A stretch of 36,149 nt of DNA. Origin: Dissophora ornata. Taxonomy: Eukaryota; Mortierellomycota; Mortierellomycetes; Mortierellales; Mortierellaceae. Within the stretch, counting starts at the first letter, position 1, and each line of letters opens with the position of its first letter. Positions 10,801 through 20,612 of the stretch are shown here, piece after piece. The notes beneath the pieces were generated by a model, which made no database searches, was not told the DNA's origin, and worked only from the letters and a program-made list of their open reading frames with translations. The stretch lies in NCBI GenBank assembly GCA_025201705.1, contig MU616860.1, forward strand, positions 1-36,149, given 5' to 3'. Both the position numbers and the translations under genes were made by a program.

Positions 10801-13176
10801 GTAGCAAATGGAAGTGTGGTACGTGTGACGTCATGAACGAGAACAAGGACGCGAAGTGCCTTTGTTGTGATGCGGCGAAGCCCGGCAGTGCCGCAACTGC
10901 AGCCCCTTCCTTGTTCGGCTTCAAGCCCCCAGCACCCACCGGGGCCCCCTCGATCCCCGCGCTCTTTAGCGCTCCTAGTATATCTGCAGGCACTTCAGGC
11001 ATGGTAGGGGCAAAGCCCATTCCCAGCTTGTTCGGCGGACCAGTGACGCCCAAGGACTCAGAGACAAAGCCACCAATGTTTTCGTTTGGTGCTCCGGCTT
11101 CTGCGACACCTTTGGCAACACCCAAGGAGACTGGCTCAAATCCACCAGTATTCTCATTCGGCGCCCCTAGTACGACAGCCCCGGCGTCGGGCGACTCTAG
11201 CAAGCCTGCATCGGCATTCGCCAATCCCTTTGCTGCAAAGCCCCTTGCCAGCCCCTCGTCTGTATTGTTTGGGTCGTCTACAACCCCAGCACCAAGCGCC
11301 AGTGGTGTGTCATCAGAGGTGAGGCAACATTTTCATCAATGGGCAATGGAAATACTATGAAGATCTGCGATATTAATGAATTTGTCTTTGTACTATGTGT
11401 TTATTTTTCAAGGAGTCGAGTAAGCGGAAGTCAACATTCGCTTTTGGTGCTCCAGCATCTACCGCCCCTTCCTCCGCACCACTATTTGGAGCCACTTCTG
11501 CAGCTACTTCGACCCCTCTCTTTGGAGCCCCAGCAGCTACCTCGACTCCCCTCTTTGGAGCTCCGGCAACTACTTCGGCTCCCCTCTTTGGAGCTCCAGC
11601 AACTACTTCGACTCCTCTTTTTGGAGCTCCAGCAGCCACTCCAGCGTCTACAGCGATTTCAGCGCCATCTTCTGCTCCGTTGTTCGGAGCTGCCTCTACC
11701 ACTGCTCCACCGACGTTTTCATTTGGCGCGAGCACAGCGAACGCCCCTGCAGCGAGTCTCCCAGCTTCTAGCACGCCGCTATTCTCGCTTCCAACGCCTG
11801 CTGCCTCGGCTGCTCCAAGCACAAACACTACGACTCCTGGCCCCGCTCCCACTCTTCTCTTTGGCGCGCCGGCTGGTGCACTAGCAGCAGCAACAGCGAC
11901 GTCGACATCTGCTTCTAGCACTGCCCCCGCTTTTGGGTCTGTTACACCCTCGCCCTTCACGTTTGGATCCGGCGGTTCCACGACCACGTTTGGCCAGTCA
12001 GCTGCACCTACAACCCCCGCCATCTCTACGTCGAGTGCCAGCAGCAGCGGCGCCACTGGCAGTGCACCATCCTTCACGTTCTCAGGAAGCACGACGGCAG
12101 GAACAACTACTCCTTCGTTGACGACTGTCAGCGGCTTCAGCACCGCGGGATTCACTGGATTCGGAGCCCCCAAGACGTCAACAGCAGCCACTCCGTTCTC
12201 TGTGACGCCAGCAGCAACTACAGCAGCAACTTTGACCCCAGGTACCGGATTTGCGTTCGGTGGTGCTGTTTCTAACACCACTCAACAACCTCCTGCGACG
12301 TTCACGTTTGGGACACCCGGCAATGCGGGGGGTTTTGGCTCGGGAGCAGCAGCATCGACCTCAACACCGTTTGCGTTTGGTGGCAATACAGCCGGAAACA
12401 CGGCCACCAGCACCGGATTCGGGTCAGCTAATAATAACAGCATGATGTCACCGACGATGTCAAATGCGACTCCTAGCGGCAGTGGGTTCAGTGGGTTCGG
12501 TTCGTCAACACTATCGCCAGCTGTGGGCTTTGGCACATCGGCACCCTCTGGTGGATTTGGTAGTGCATCTGGACCAACCCCATCTCTTGGTTTTGGCGCT
12601 GCGACAGCGCCCGGACAAGGTAGCAATCCTTTTGGACAGAGTGGAGGCTTTGGAAGCAAGGGCACAGGATTCGGCGGTGCAGCGAACCCTGCAGGCACAA
12701 CAGGATTCGGCTCGTCGACTGGAACCGGATTTGGTGGTGCTAGTGGATTTGGTGCGGGAGCGGCTGGTGGATTCGGGGCTAGCATGAATAACAGTAATAG
12801 TAGCAGTGGCTCGTCCGGCTTTATTTCGCTCGCAGGGCCTAATGCGTCTGTGCCTGCGTTTGGGGCCCCGGCGGGAGGTGCTGGGTTTGGTGGAGGTATG
12901 ATGGGGCAGCAGCCGCAAACGCAGCCTCAACAGCCTGGAGGAGGGTTTGGAGGGTTTGGAGGTGGTGCGAGCGGCGGGCAGTTTGGATTCCAGGGTATCT
13001 CGACTGCACCTGGCGGAGCACAGTACGCTCAACCAGCACAGGCAGGCGGTATGCAGACGGGTGGTATGCAGGGAGGAATGCAGCAGCAATTCTCGTTCAA
13101 CGTTGGAGCAGGACCAGCACCTGGCGAGGCGCATCCGAACAGAAAGATTGCAAAAATGAGGACCAAGAAGCGGTAA
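7853..13176 (+). CDS. Nup153/Nup1-like FG nucleoporin with RanBP2-type zinc fingers
   Basis: Nine exons keep frame: 7853-7945, 8070-8360, 8511-8618, 8743-8884, 8993-9063, 9156-9248, 9337-9789, 9885-11318 and 11413-13176, for 1482 residues. Residues 32-49 (IPQVILNIVKKSLNWLGI) form an amphipathic helix like the membrane-binding helix of Nup1, Nup60 and Nup153. Three W-x-C-x2-C-x3-N-x6-C-x2-C zinc fingers start at W545, W626 and W726; in animals such fingers bind Ran. Between them lie KAPA-LF linkers. From about residue 896 the protein is a long FG domain, first PLFGAP-type then GFG-type repeats. The C-terminus is basic (RKIAKMRTKKR), resembling the karyopherin-binding tail of basket Nups. The protein should sit at the nuclear basket and bind transport receptors. 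The large reversed open frames inside it are composition artefacts. Confidence 0.85.
11509..11640 (+). repeat. 33-base tandem repeats encoding PLFGAP units
   Basis: Four consecutive copies of an 11-residue unit (TSTPLFGAPAA-like) with high DNA identity, inside the last exon of the nucleoporin gene. They suggest recent expansion of FG units by slippage or unequal exchange. Confidence 0.85.
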
Positions 13177-13891
13177 AGAATGAGTTGAAGGTGACAATGC
13201 GAGAATGACACAGACAGGGGCGCAGGATAAGGTTTTGTTTTCATCTAGATGAGGGTAATAGTCCAGAGATTGCGAAGAGCAGACATTAGGTCCCGTTCTT
13301 GGGTCTGTTGTACCATAATAAAACATGCAGTTCATGCAGAGACATGCAGAGACGTGGCTGTTGGCCATGGCGCTGATTGGTGCAATCGAGCGCAGTGCAA
13401 TAATAGTCACGGGGAGTGAGACAAGGCTCCTCAGAAATGTAGAACAGGGTGTGTCGTGTCGTGTGGTGACACCTGATCCGGTCACTCTTGGCAACACCGT
13501 GTTTCTGGCCCGGGGCTAGCCTGCGAGTACAGGCTGTCCACGTACGTTCTACCTGGTGTGCGGTGGAGCAGCAGTGCATCTCGCTCTTGACAGCAGCACT
13601 ACGCCCAGCACCAAAAGAAAAAGTGGATCTGTGCACATGTGCAAATGTGCTCGTTTGGATATGGGCGCCGCCACACTGAGGCATTTTCTCGCCTGTCTTT
13701 GTTCCGTATCTTGCATGCCTTCCTTTTCCCTTCTCTCTGCACACTCTCATCATCCCTGCAACCCACGCTGTTCTTTTTTTGGCAGACAAACACAGACAAA
13801 CACAACTGTTGAACACCGACGATAAGACAATCCACACACACACCCACAATCATCTCTCCCTCCTTCTCTCCCCTCTTGCTCACCTCGCACC
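13177..13891. other. Intergenic region between nucleoporin and phosphatase-targeting gene
   Basis: Contains the nucleoporin 3' flank and, from about 13680, a C/T-rich stretch with CACACA runs that is probably the leader of the next gene. No further gene, RNA or repeat family is visible. Confidence 0.5.
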
Positions 13892-16318
13892 ATGGTTGAT
13901 CGCTCCGACACAAAACCGTTGTCGCTCGATGCTCCCTCGGCACTCCAACGTCACACAGAGCAGCAACAGCCTTCTTCCTCTTTGCACCCTGATCCAAGAC
14001 AATTGATGCCCACTCTGCACCTCAGCCAACACCCTCAGTCGCCGAACAATGAATCCGCGCAGCCACAACCACCTCCTCCTGCGCTGTCCTCTGACCAGCA
14101 CCGACTCCACCAGATCCTGGTACCAGAGCAACTACACTCCTCGTCCGATAAACTGCCACTCTCCAGATCACTCCCAGAAAAGTCCCCATCCTCCTCGTCC
14201 TCCTCCTCTTCGCCGTCTTCCTCCTCCTCGATGTCTCCTCAGGCTGCAGGCCCATCAACAGGATCCGCACTCTCCAATGCAGTATTCACGACATCCCAGA
14301 CACTCACCTCTGCCACGGGACACTTTCTAGCAGTACCCAAGGATCTTCCAGAAGAAAAAAGTCGTTTGAGACGATGGTCGATCACTGGGCGATATTTTGG
14401 ACGAAACGCTGGTGGTGGGGACAAGGATAAGGAACTGAAGAAGACTCTTAGTGATAGCGCCGCAGAGGTGTTCCGGATACCAGGCTCAAAATTGCCGCAA
14501 GATCTGCAGGCGACCCACCAACGCACAAACAGTAACATTCTCCGCGACAGTGGTGGAGATGAACGAATCCAGAGTGAGAATCAAACGCAAAAGCAGGAAA
14601 CAAGCCAAAACACGGCAGTAGGCGGCAACAACGACAACAACGACAACAGCAGCAGCAGCACAGCAACCACAAAAGGAAAAGGATGCAGCCCTCTCTTGCA
14701 TGTCCACAGCAACACCAGCAACACCAGCAACACCAGCAACACCAGCAACACCAGCAACACCAGCAACATCAACAAACAAATCTCCCCTCCAGGAAGCCGT
14801 CGCACAAGCCTTGCGGAATTTCCTCGCTCCTTTTGGTCTCTCTCCTCCTGGCGTCGATCCTCCTCCGCCGCCACCACCTCCTCCCTCTCTGCCCAAACAA
14901 ATGATCCATCCTATACCGCCAACAACAGCGCCATGGCCGCAGCCACCGCGGCAGTCTCTGCCTCTATCGCAGCAGCCATGGGAACCTCTCCCTCAAAGTC
15001 AGCCGGTTATGGCAACACCATGCTCTCAGGAGTAATGCGTGATGAACTGAATACAGGCTACTTGTCAGCTCACGACAGGGATAGAGGAACTCGGTCTCCA
15101 GGAGGTTGGTTAGGTGAACAACCAGTGGTGACAATGGCGGTATTGAAACCCCCACCGTTGGACGCCTCGATGTTATCGATGAGGCCACCCCCAAAGAGTA
15201 TTCTGAAGAAGCGGGCCTCAGACAACGCTGTGAATTATAGTCGTGAGAGGGCAGCTGGGATGGTGACGTCGGTGGCGTTAGCGAGTGCGGGTCCTGGAGG
15301 CATGAGTAGCGCGTATGGCGGAAGCTCTGCAAGTACTGCGGCGGCGGCGGCGGCGGCTGAAAGTGGTGATGGATTGATTTCACCAAGTGCGATTTCAGCC
15401 GTGAGCACAAACAACGGCAGCCGGGCATCATCGATTCTGAGCTCGATGGACGGGAATGTGCACCCGATGGTGGTATCGAATATGGATGACGAAGAGGTCA
15501 ACAGGATTTTTACCCCGCCAACTGACCATCGTGCTAAACTAGTGACACACTCTCCACCACCGACTCACCCACAACAGCATCTCGTCCGTAAAGAGTCGTC
15601 ATCACCGCCATCGTCAGAGCCCTCATCCTCTGAAGATGAGGAAGACGAAGATGATCAAGACGAAGAGGACGAAGAAGTAAGTCCTATCAGTCCAACTAGC
15701 CTCTCAGTGCCGACCATCGTCGAAGAGTTAGAGCCCATCTCTACTCCGTCGTCTACTAGCCCCAAAACAGGCGATAACAAAATAGAGACGGCAGCGACAA
15801 CAGCAGCAGCAGCGACTTCAGAACCATACTCATCCTCTGTAAACGGCCCCGAGGTCTCTCCAGATGTCACGCCGGGGGTCCAATCCAACAACGCTTATAC
15901 TTACCGCTCACTCGGGTCTGTTAATCACAATGACAATGACTTGTCTCAAGCAGAGTTGCTCAATAACGAAATGATCTCTGTTAGCGCACGCGCGCAAGAG
16001 CTCGCGAAGCAGTACTATGGTTCGAGTCCGGGTCAGCAAGGTGGCAGTAGTGGTGGTCAGAGCGGGAAGGGCAGACAGCAACCTGGACAGGAAAGGGAGG
16101 CAGGTCAGGGAAAGAAACGGTCGATTGGGTTTATGGACCGGATCGAGGTGATCCCGGTCTATAGGAAGAGCGAATACAACCGACAGAGCGACAAGCATGC
16201 GACGTTCAGGATATTGACGTCGGACCTGAAGACTGAGATCCGAGATGAGTTGAATACGTACAAGATGAGGGAGATGGCGGTTCATGTGGACAGTATGTGC
16301 AACACCGCATTTCATTAG
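13892..16318 (+). CDS. Protein phosphatase 1 targeting protein, Bni4/phostensin-like
   Basis: One exon of 808 residues starting at ATG 13892. Most of it is low complexity: Pro/Ser/Gln-rich N-terminus, an SNT repeat near residue 275, a KSILKK basic motif near residue 435, and an acidic SEDEEDEDDQDEEDEE stretch near 577-592. Only the tail looks folded or conserved. RSIGF at 743-747 fits the [K/R]-x-[V/I]-x-F docking site for protein phosphatase 1. It is followed by a 50-residue ending (EIRDELNTYKMREMAVHVDS, then MCNTAFH) that resembles the C-terminal region of yeast Bni4 and animal phostensin/taperin, which target PP1 to the bud neck or actin. A role in polarity or septation is inferred. No intron is needed. 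Confidence 0.6.
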   Translation: MVDRSDTKPLSLDAPSALQRHTEQQQPSSSLHPDPRQLMPTLHLSQHPQSPNNESAQPQPPPPALSSDQHRLHQILVPEQLHSSSDKLPLSRSLPEKSPSSSSSSSSPSSSSSMSPQAAGPSTGSALSNAVFTTSQTLTSATGHFLAVPKDLPEEKSRLRRWSITGRYFGRNAGGGDKDKELKKTLSDSAAEVFRIPGSKLPQDLQATHQRTNSNILRDSGGDERIQSENQTQKQETSQNTAVGGNNDNNDNSSSSTATTKGKGCSPLLHVHSNTSNTSNTSNTSNTSNTSNINKQISPPGSRRTSLAEFPRSFWSLSSWRRSSSAATTSSLSAQTNDPSYTANNSAMAAATAAVSASIAAAMGTSPSKSAGYGNTMLSGVMRDELNTGYLSAHDRDRGTRSPGGWLGEQPVVTMAVLKPPPLDASMLSMRPPPKSILKKRASDNAVNYSRERAAGMVTSVALASAGPGGMSSAYGGSSASTAAAAAAAESGDGLISPSAISAVSTNNGSRASSILSSMDGNVHPMVVSNMDDEEVNRIFTPPTDHRAKLVTHSPPPTHPQQHLVRKESSSPPSSEPSSSEDEEDEDDQDEEDEEVSPISPTSLSVPTIVEELEPISTPSSTSPKTGDNKIETAATTAAAATSEPYSSSVNGPEVSPDVTPGVQSNNAYTYRSLGSVNHNDNDLSQAELLNNEMISVSARAQELAKQYYGSSPGQQGGSSGGQSGKGRQQPGQEREAGQGKKRSIGFMDRIEVIPVYRKSEYNRQSDKHATFRILTSDLKTEIRDELNTYKMREMAVHVDSMCNTAFH
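14707..14769 (+). repeat. 9-base tandem repeat (Ser-Asn-Thr codons)
   Basis: Six nearly identical AGCAACACC units in frame within the phosphatase-targeting gene. A length-variable microsatellite in a disordered region. Confidence 0.85.
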
Positions 16319-17159
16319 GAGAGAGAGGGGATTATCTTTATTTTATTTTATTTTTTCTCTTATCTCACGTTCTTTCAAAAATACTGTACGCATATGTACA
16401 AACAAAAAAATTGCACATTGTCTAATTGAAACCATTCATGCTGTTGTTTTCTGCCTTTTTTCTTTTTTTTTAATTGTTTTGCTGTAATAAAAGTTACTCT
16501 TGTTCTTGCATGTTTGGATAGGTGTCACCCAAGTAGCGCGTCGACACAGCAACAACGCCACGGAGAATGGGATGTGCAAACAGGGGCGAGGGGTGTCACA
16601 AGAAAAACATGGCACAAAACAAACAAACAAACAAACAAACCCCGAATCAAACAAAACAAAGAATATGCTACTGCTTTCTTTGAGTCTGCCAGCGTGTCAA
16701 TGGCGGAGTGAAGGGGCTTCCATCCATTGGGTATCCGTCGTGTCAATATTATAGTTGATATCTTGTAATGAGCTGTATGCCTATGCTTGCACACAAAGGG
16801 ATGCGTGTCTCTCCTCCCCTGCAACTGTGCGTATAGCCTTGACAACACACCCGCCAAATCAGAAGTGTAAAAGTCCATCGATCCCTCGACCTCCCGTCCT
16901 TTGACCTCTGCTGGATCTTTTGCGACTCTATTCCTTTCGCGTCTTGCCGCACTTCCACACCGACCACCCATCCTACATTTACCGGTCTCTACTCCTCTTT
17001 CTCTAAACACTTCGACCCTCCCCCCCTCCCCCCGTTCTCCACTCTTTTGCGGCAGCCACTGCACAATATAAACTCCCTCTTGCACTCCGGGCCGTTTCAA
17101 AGAGAGATTTGTCCGTAGGATCAATGTCCACAATCATCAGCGCTATCTTGCCCCGAGAT
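16319..17159. other. Intergenic, no supported gene
   Basis: T-rich 3' flank of the preceding gene, a (CAAA)n tract at about 16616-16640, then C-rich sequence. A long open frame on the minus strand (16525-17133) crosses simple sequence and shows no domain, so I do not call it a gene. Confidence 0.5.
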
Positions 17160-18085
17160 CCAATTGTATCTTTTGCAATGCATTTTTGTCTGGATTAAGG
17201 AGCGCTCTGGCGTCGGTCAATGATAAACGAGGTCTCGCCTGCTCTTTGCTTTTTTGCTGTAAGAAAGGGCGCATTCTCATTCAGCCCAGATTCAACAATG
17301 CATCATCTGATCAGTACACCCGTGATGACCTTTGTAAACGATATCCGCAATCACCAATGGTTTTACCAGTCACTCTGGCAACCAGTCCTCCAGCCAATAT
17401 GGACAGCGAGGCTGATATAAGCAATGCTTTTTTCGTGCAATTTCATATCATCATTATCGATCCTAATCTCATCCACCCTCAACCGAGCCGTTGTTTGGGC
17501 TTAGATCTCAGTGGCAATGGCCTTAGGACCTCTCCCATTACCTGTTAGGATCCTTGGTTTGGATCTGTTTAGCGATTAACATAACATGACCGATTTACGA
17601 TGGTGAAGGAAAAGCCTTCCAGGCTATTCAAAGTCTCAAATAACGACTTGAAATTGTCGCTGGCCATACCATCCTCTCACATTTTGTAGGTTGCCCCGTC
17701 ATTGATTTGGCTGACAATGACCCGGAACGTGACATTGGCGCCACTGAGCTGCTAGACACACTCGTTGACCTTCACCATTATCACCAGCTCTGGATCCTGG
17801 GGGCCTCGATTGTCAGCTTTCAAGTTAAAATACAGTCTTAGAGTTGTATCCCTTCTTCAGTGCCTTGGTGAGCTGGCTAGCATTATGCTTTGTCCACTGG
17901 CTATTAGGCTCATACAAGCCAGGAACATCCTTGAACAGATTCGTTCTTCCTTCAGCTCTGTGGTGTGCCCCCATGTGTAGGGTCCCTACCTGTGTGAGTG
18001 TATTATTAGACCTGATTTGGTTGCTAAGTCGAATATGAGTGAATCCAGGCATACCACTCAACCGTCGACATGGTTCCGCAAGCAT
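17160..18085 (-). pseudogene. Decayed protein-coding remnant, family unknown
   Basis: The minus strand reads protein-like segments broken by stops and shifts: VPGLYEPNSQWTKHNASQLT, ADNRGPQDPELVIMVKVNEC, LSGANVTFRVIVSQINDGAT and SDNFKSLFETLNSLEG. At least two in-frame stops and one frameshift separate them. The composition is like a folded protein, not low complexity. I do not recognise the family. It may be the relic of a duplicated or horizontally mobile gene. Confidence 0.4.
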
Positions 18086-18702
18086 AAGAAAGGCTAACCT
18101 AGGCGAACAACTTGCCTATATACAGAGGGGAGGAAGGAGAAAGAAGGTGCAGGAGAGAAAGAGGGAGCGGTAGATGGAGCTAAAGATCGCCTGACGGGGC
18201 TCTTCATGGAGGAGGGCTTTTTTTAGTTAGCAAGTGACGCAAATGCCGTTTTGAAGAGAGGATCTGTGCTCACAGAGGGCCTTTTGACCGATGTGTATGC
18301 CATGGCGAGGTTTATTTTCGCGAATAAGCAACAAATTTATGCAAGGGACTAACTTGCAGAGAGCGAAATAAAATTTAAAGTGACAGTTACACCAACAAAG
18401 AAACCCCCCTGGATCAAAGAAGCCCTTTTCGACTATTCTTTTGTAAGTCTGACCGCAACTGTAGCTCACAGTACTCCATGGTTTGTGCTAGAGTAAATCA
18501 ACCCTCCCTGCACCTCCATCTCGTTGTCGAGAAGACATGCTTACTGCAAAAATAGCAAAAATAGGTTTTTAGCGCAAAAGTCTCTGCTACATTTCTCCGA
18601 GCTCCCTCTTTAGCTCCATGCTCTGAGAAATGCTTACATTCCACAAAGGAAAGGGACAAAAACATGATGACCCCGGCAGAGAGTAAGGGAGATTTCATAA
18701 CT

Positions 18703-18710
18703 TATAAAAG
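18703..18710 (+). promoter_or_regulatory. TATA box of the secreted repeat-protein gene
   Basis: TATAAAAG, 121 bases before a probable 5' leader intron and 202 bases before the start codon. A strong TATA box suggests an inducible or highly expressed gene. Confidence 0.6.
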
Positions 18711-18911
18711 GAGTCGCGTCTTCAAGTTACTGGTACCAACATCAATCAACTATCCTTTAATACTCCACGTTCACAAGAATCGCTCCACACATCCTCTCCA
18801 TATTTTCAAACACTCGTTCACACAAAAAATGTAAGATAGTGGGCAATTTTTTCTTTGCACTTCCCATCAACGCAAGGATTTCTTTTGTATACTAATACGG
18901 ATTGTTACCAG

Positions 18912-19259
18912 ATGCGTTTCTACACCATTCTCGCGCTGTCGTTTGTTGCTAGTACATTTGCACTACCAACAGGAGTTCCATCGGGTCCAGCAGCAGGGAT
19001 GCCAGGAAAGTCTGCTGGCTCTCTCCAGGGTTCGAATGGTTCTCTCCAGGGGTCCAATGGTGCTCTTCATGGTTCGAATGGTGCTCTCCATGGTTCGGAT
19101 GGTTCTCTCCAGGGTTCGAATGGTTCTCCCCAGGGTTCGAATGGTTCTCTCCAGGGTTCGAATGGTTCTCTCCAGGGGTCCAATGGTGCTCTCAAGGGCT
19201 CGAAAGGTTCTCTCCAGGGCTCGGATGGTTCTCTCCAGGGCTCGAATGGTTCTCTCTAG
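18912..19259 (+). CDS. Small secreted protein made of heptad repeats
   Basis: 115 residues. The start MRFYTILALSFVASTFALP is a clear signal peptide. It follows immediately after a probable 5' leader intron (18831-18911: donor GTAAGA, branch-like TACTAAT, acceptor CCAG); unspliced RNA would begin with ATG-TAA. The mature part is almost only 11 copies of a seven-residue unit GSLQGSN with variants GALHGSN and GALKGSK. The stop TAG at 19257 replaces the CAG found in most other units; past it one frame runs 21 more codons, and another frame ends in a Lys-rich tail at 19371. Extracellular or wall-associated, Gly/Ser-rich. Function unknown. Confidence 0.65.
   Translation: MRFYTILALSFVASTFALPTGVPSGPAAGMPGKSAGSLQGSNGSLQGSNGALHGSNGALHGSDGSLQGSNGSPQGSNGSLQGSNGSLQGSNGALKGSKGSLQGSDGSLQGSNGSL
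19017..19256 (+). repeat. 21-base tandem repeat, 11.4 copies
   Basis: Unit GGTTCTCTCCAGGGTTCGAA-type, encoding GSLQGSN. Each unit contains TCTCTCCAG followed by G, which looks like a 3' splice site. Confidence 0.9.
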
Positions 19260-20612
19260 GGTTCGATTCAAGTCGCCATCAAACGTCGAAGTGCGCTGCG
19301 AGTACAAGGACAAGAAGAATAAGAAGCACCGAAAAAAGATGCCAAAGAAGGATGATGAAAGTGACACTTGACCAATCTCTGAATAAACCCCTTCGGACTA
19401 TTTGGAGAACAATATGGAGGTTATTGCAAAAATAAACGGACAGATTTTTTTTTCCCACCATGTTTTGGGGGTAATGATGATTTTTCCTTGTTACGCTCCT
19501 GCCTTCAGACTGTCGCCCTTTCGCTTGTATCCACTTTTCTTGACGCCCCTTCTGCTTCGCCCAAGCATAATATGGCCACCTCTTTTGATCGTCAGTCTGA
19601 CGACTAACCATCGTTTTCATTGTTAATCACCACTAGTCTCTCCTATGCACGGCAGGCACTGCACTCAATTCCCAGAGAAACGGGCTTGGAATTATTACAC
19701 TCTGCACCACGCGTATGTTTATATACAAGGAGCAATCGTCGCTGTCGTCTCATATATTACTTCAATACGAAATACTATTATGTATATTGTGGCAGAGATC
19801 CCTTGTCGCAGTTTCTTTTGGACCTGCCTCAGAGGGGTTGGCATGATATCTCCATGACCAGCGACAGGTTGACCCTGCTTTCAAACTGACAACTCTGATT
19901 CTCAGACGCGAACCAAAACAGAGGGCGCGTCATGAAATACGCGTGAGCCAAGATCAAATCACAAATGGCTAGAAAAAAAAAAAAAAAAGCGATCACACAA
20001 AAGAGCTTTGCATAGGCATCTGATCTTACCCCATGTCCTTAAATACCAATAGGATTTTTCTCACTGATGTATTACATGAGATGGCAAAGGAACCAAACTT
20101 GATACAAATAAGCACGTCACGTGTTCTCGTAGTGATTCCTATGTATCCGAAGTTGTTTGATCCTGGCCGGTGCTGGGACGTGGCGACTCATAACATTCCG
20201 TCCTCTTGTTCATCGGATCAATCCAACGCGACATTTCCGATGATTGGCCTGTGCTGCCTAGGATGTGCCGGAGACCCTCTAGGGCACTGAATACCTGCGT
20301 TATCACTGGTCGCCTGTATTATAAGAGAGGGATTAGAACACCTCGACCAAGACAAGAAAATATGCATCTTTCAGATAGGAAAGAACATGGCCATCGATGC
20401 CATCAGAACGTCGGTGTTCAAAGTCACTTCCAAAGCTCGAAATGAACTATCGCTGTGTTTGTTATGTAAGCAATCACATTGGTTTGACTACGTTTGCTCA
20501 TGAAACAAGCGCTACATTACCCACTTCGCTACCGTCTCATAAATAGAAGAGGACTCTAAGGTCCTCTTGGTTACAGCTCCGGAAACATTCCTCCATACCA
20601 CACATCCAACAA
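19260..20612. other. 1.3-kb region without a supported gene
   Basis: Only short open frames without domains. It ends in the promoter of the membrane-protein gene, with an AT-rich CATAAATAG near 20538. Confidence 0.5.
20547..20568. repeat. Perfect 8-bp inverted repeat upstream of the membrane-protein gene
   Basis: AAGAGGAC, six-base loop TCTAAG, GTCCTCTT. It lies 45 bases before the start codon, so it could form a hairpin in the 5' leader; significance unknown. Confidence 0.6.

Noticed and set aside
10253..12785. Long minus-strand open frames (10253-11224, 11373-12281, 12282-12785)
   Set aside because: They are antisense shadows of the GC-rich FG-repeat nucleoporin; composition mirrors the repeats and no domain is visible.
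12511..13497. 328-codon minus-strand open frame
   Set aside because: Overlaps the zinc-finger nucleoporin end and its 3' flank, is Arg/Ser/Thr-rich without domains, and does not respect gene boundaries.
15600..15680. Acidic GAGGAAGACGAAGAT tract as a separate repeat element
   Set aside because: It is an ordinary acidic stretch within the coding frame of the phosphatase-targeting protein.
16525..17133. 202-codon minus-strand open frame
   Set aside because: Runs through a CAAA repeat and simple C-rich sequence; no recognisable motif or conserved-looking segment.
19017..19256. CRISPR-like regular repeats
   Set aside because: Contiguous 21-base units in frame with no spacers, coding for a secreted repeat protein in a eukaryote.
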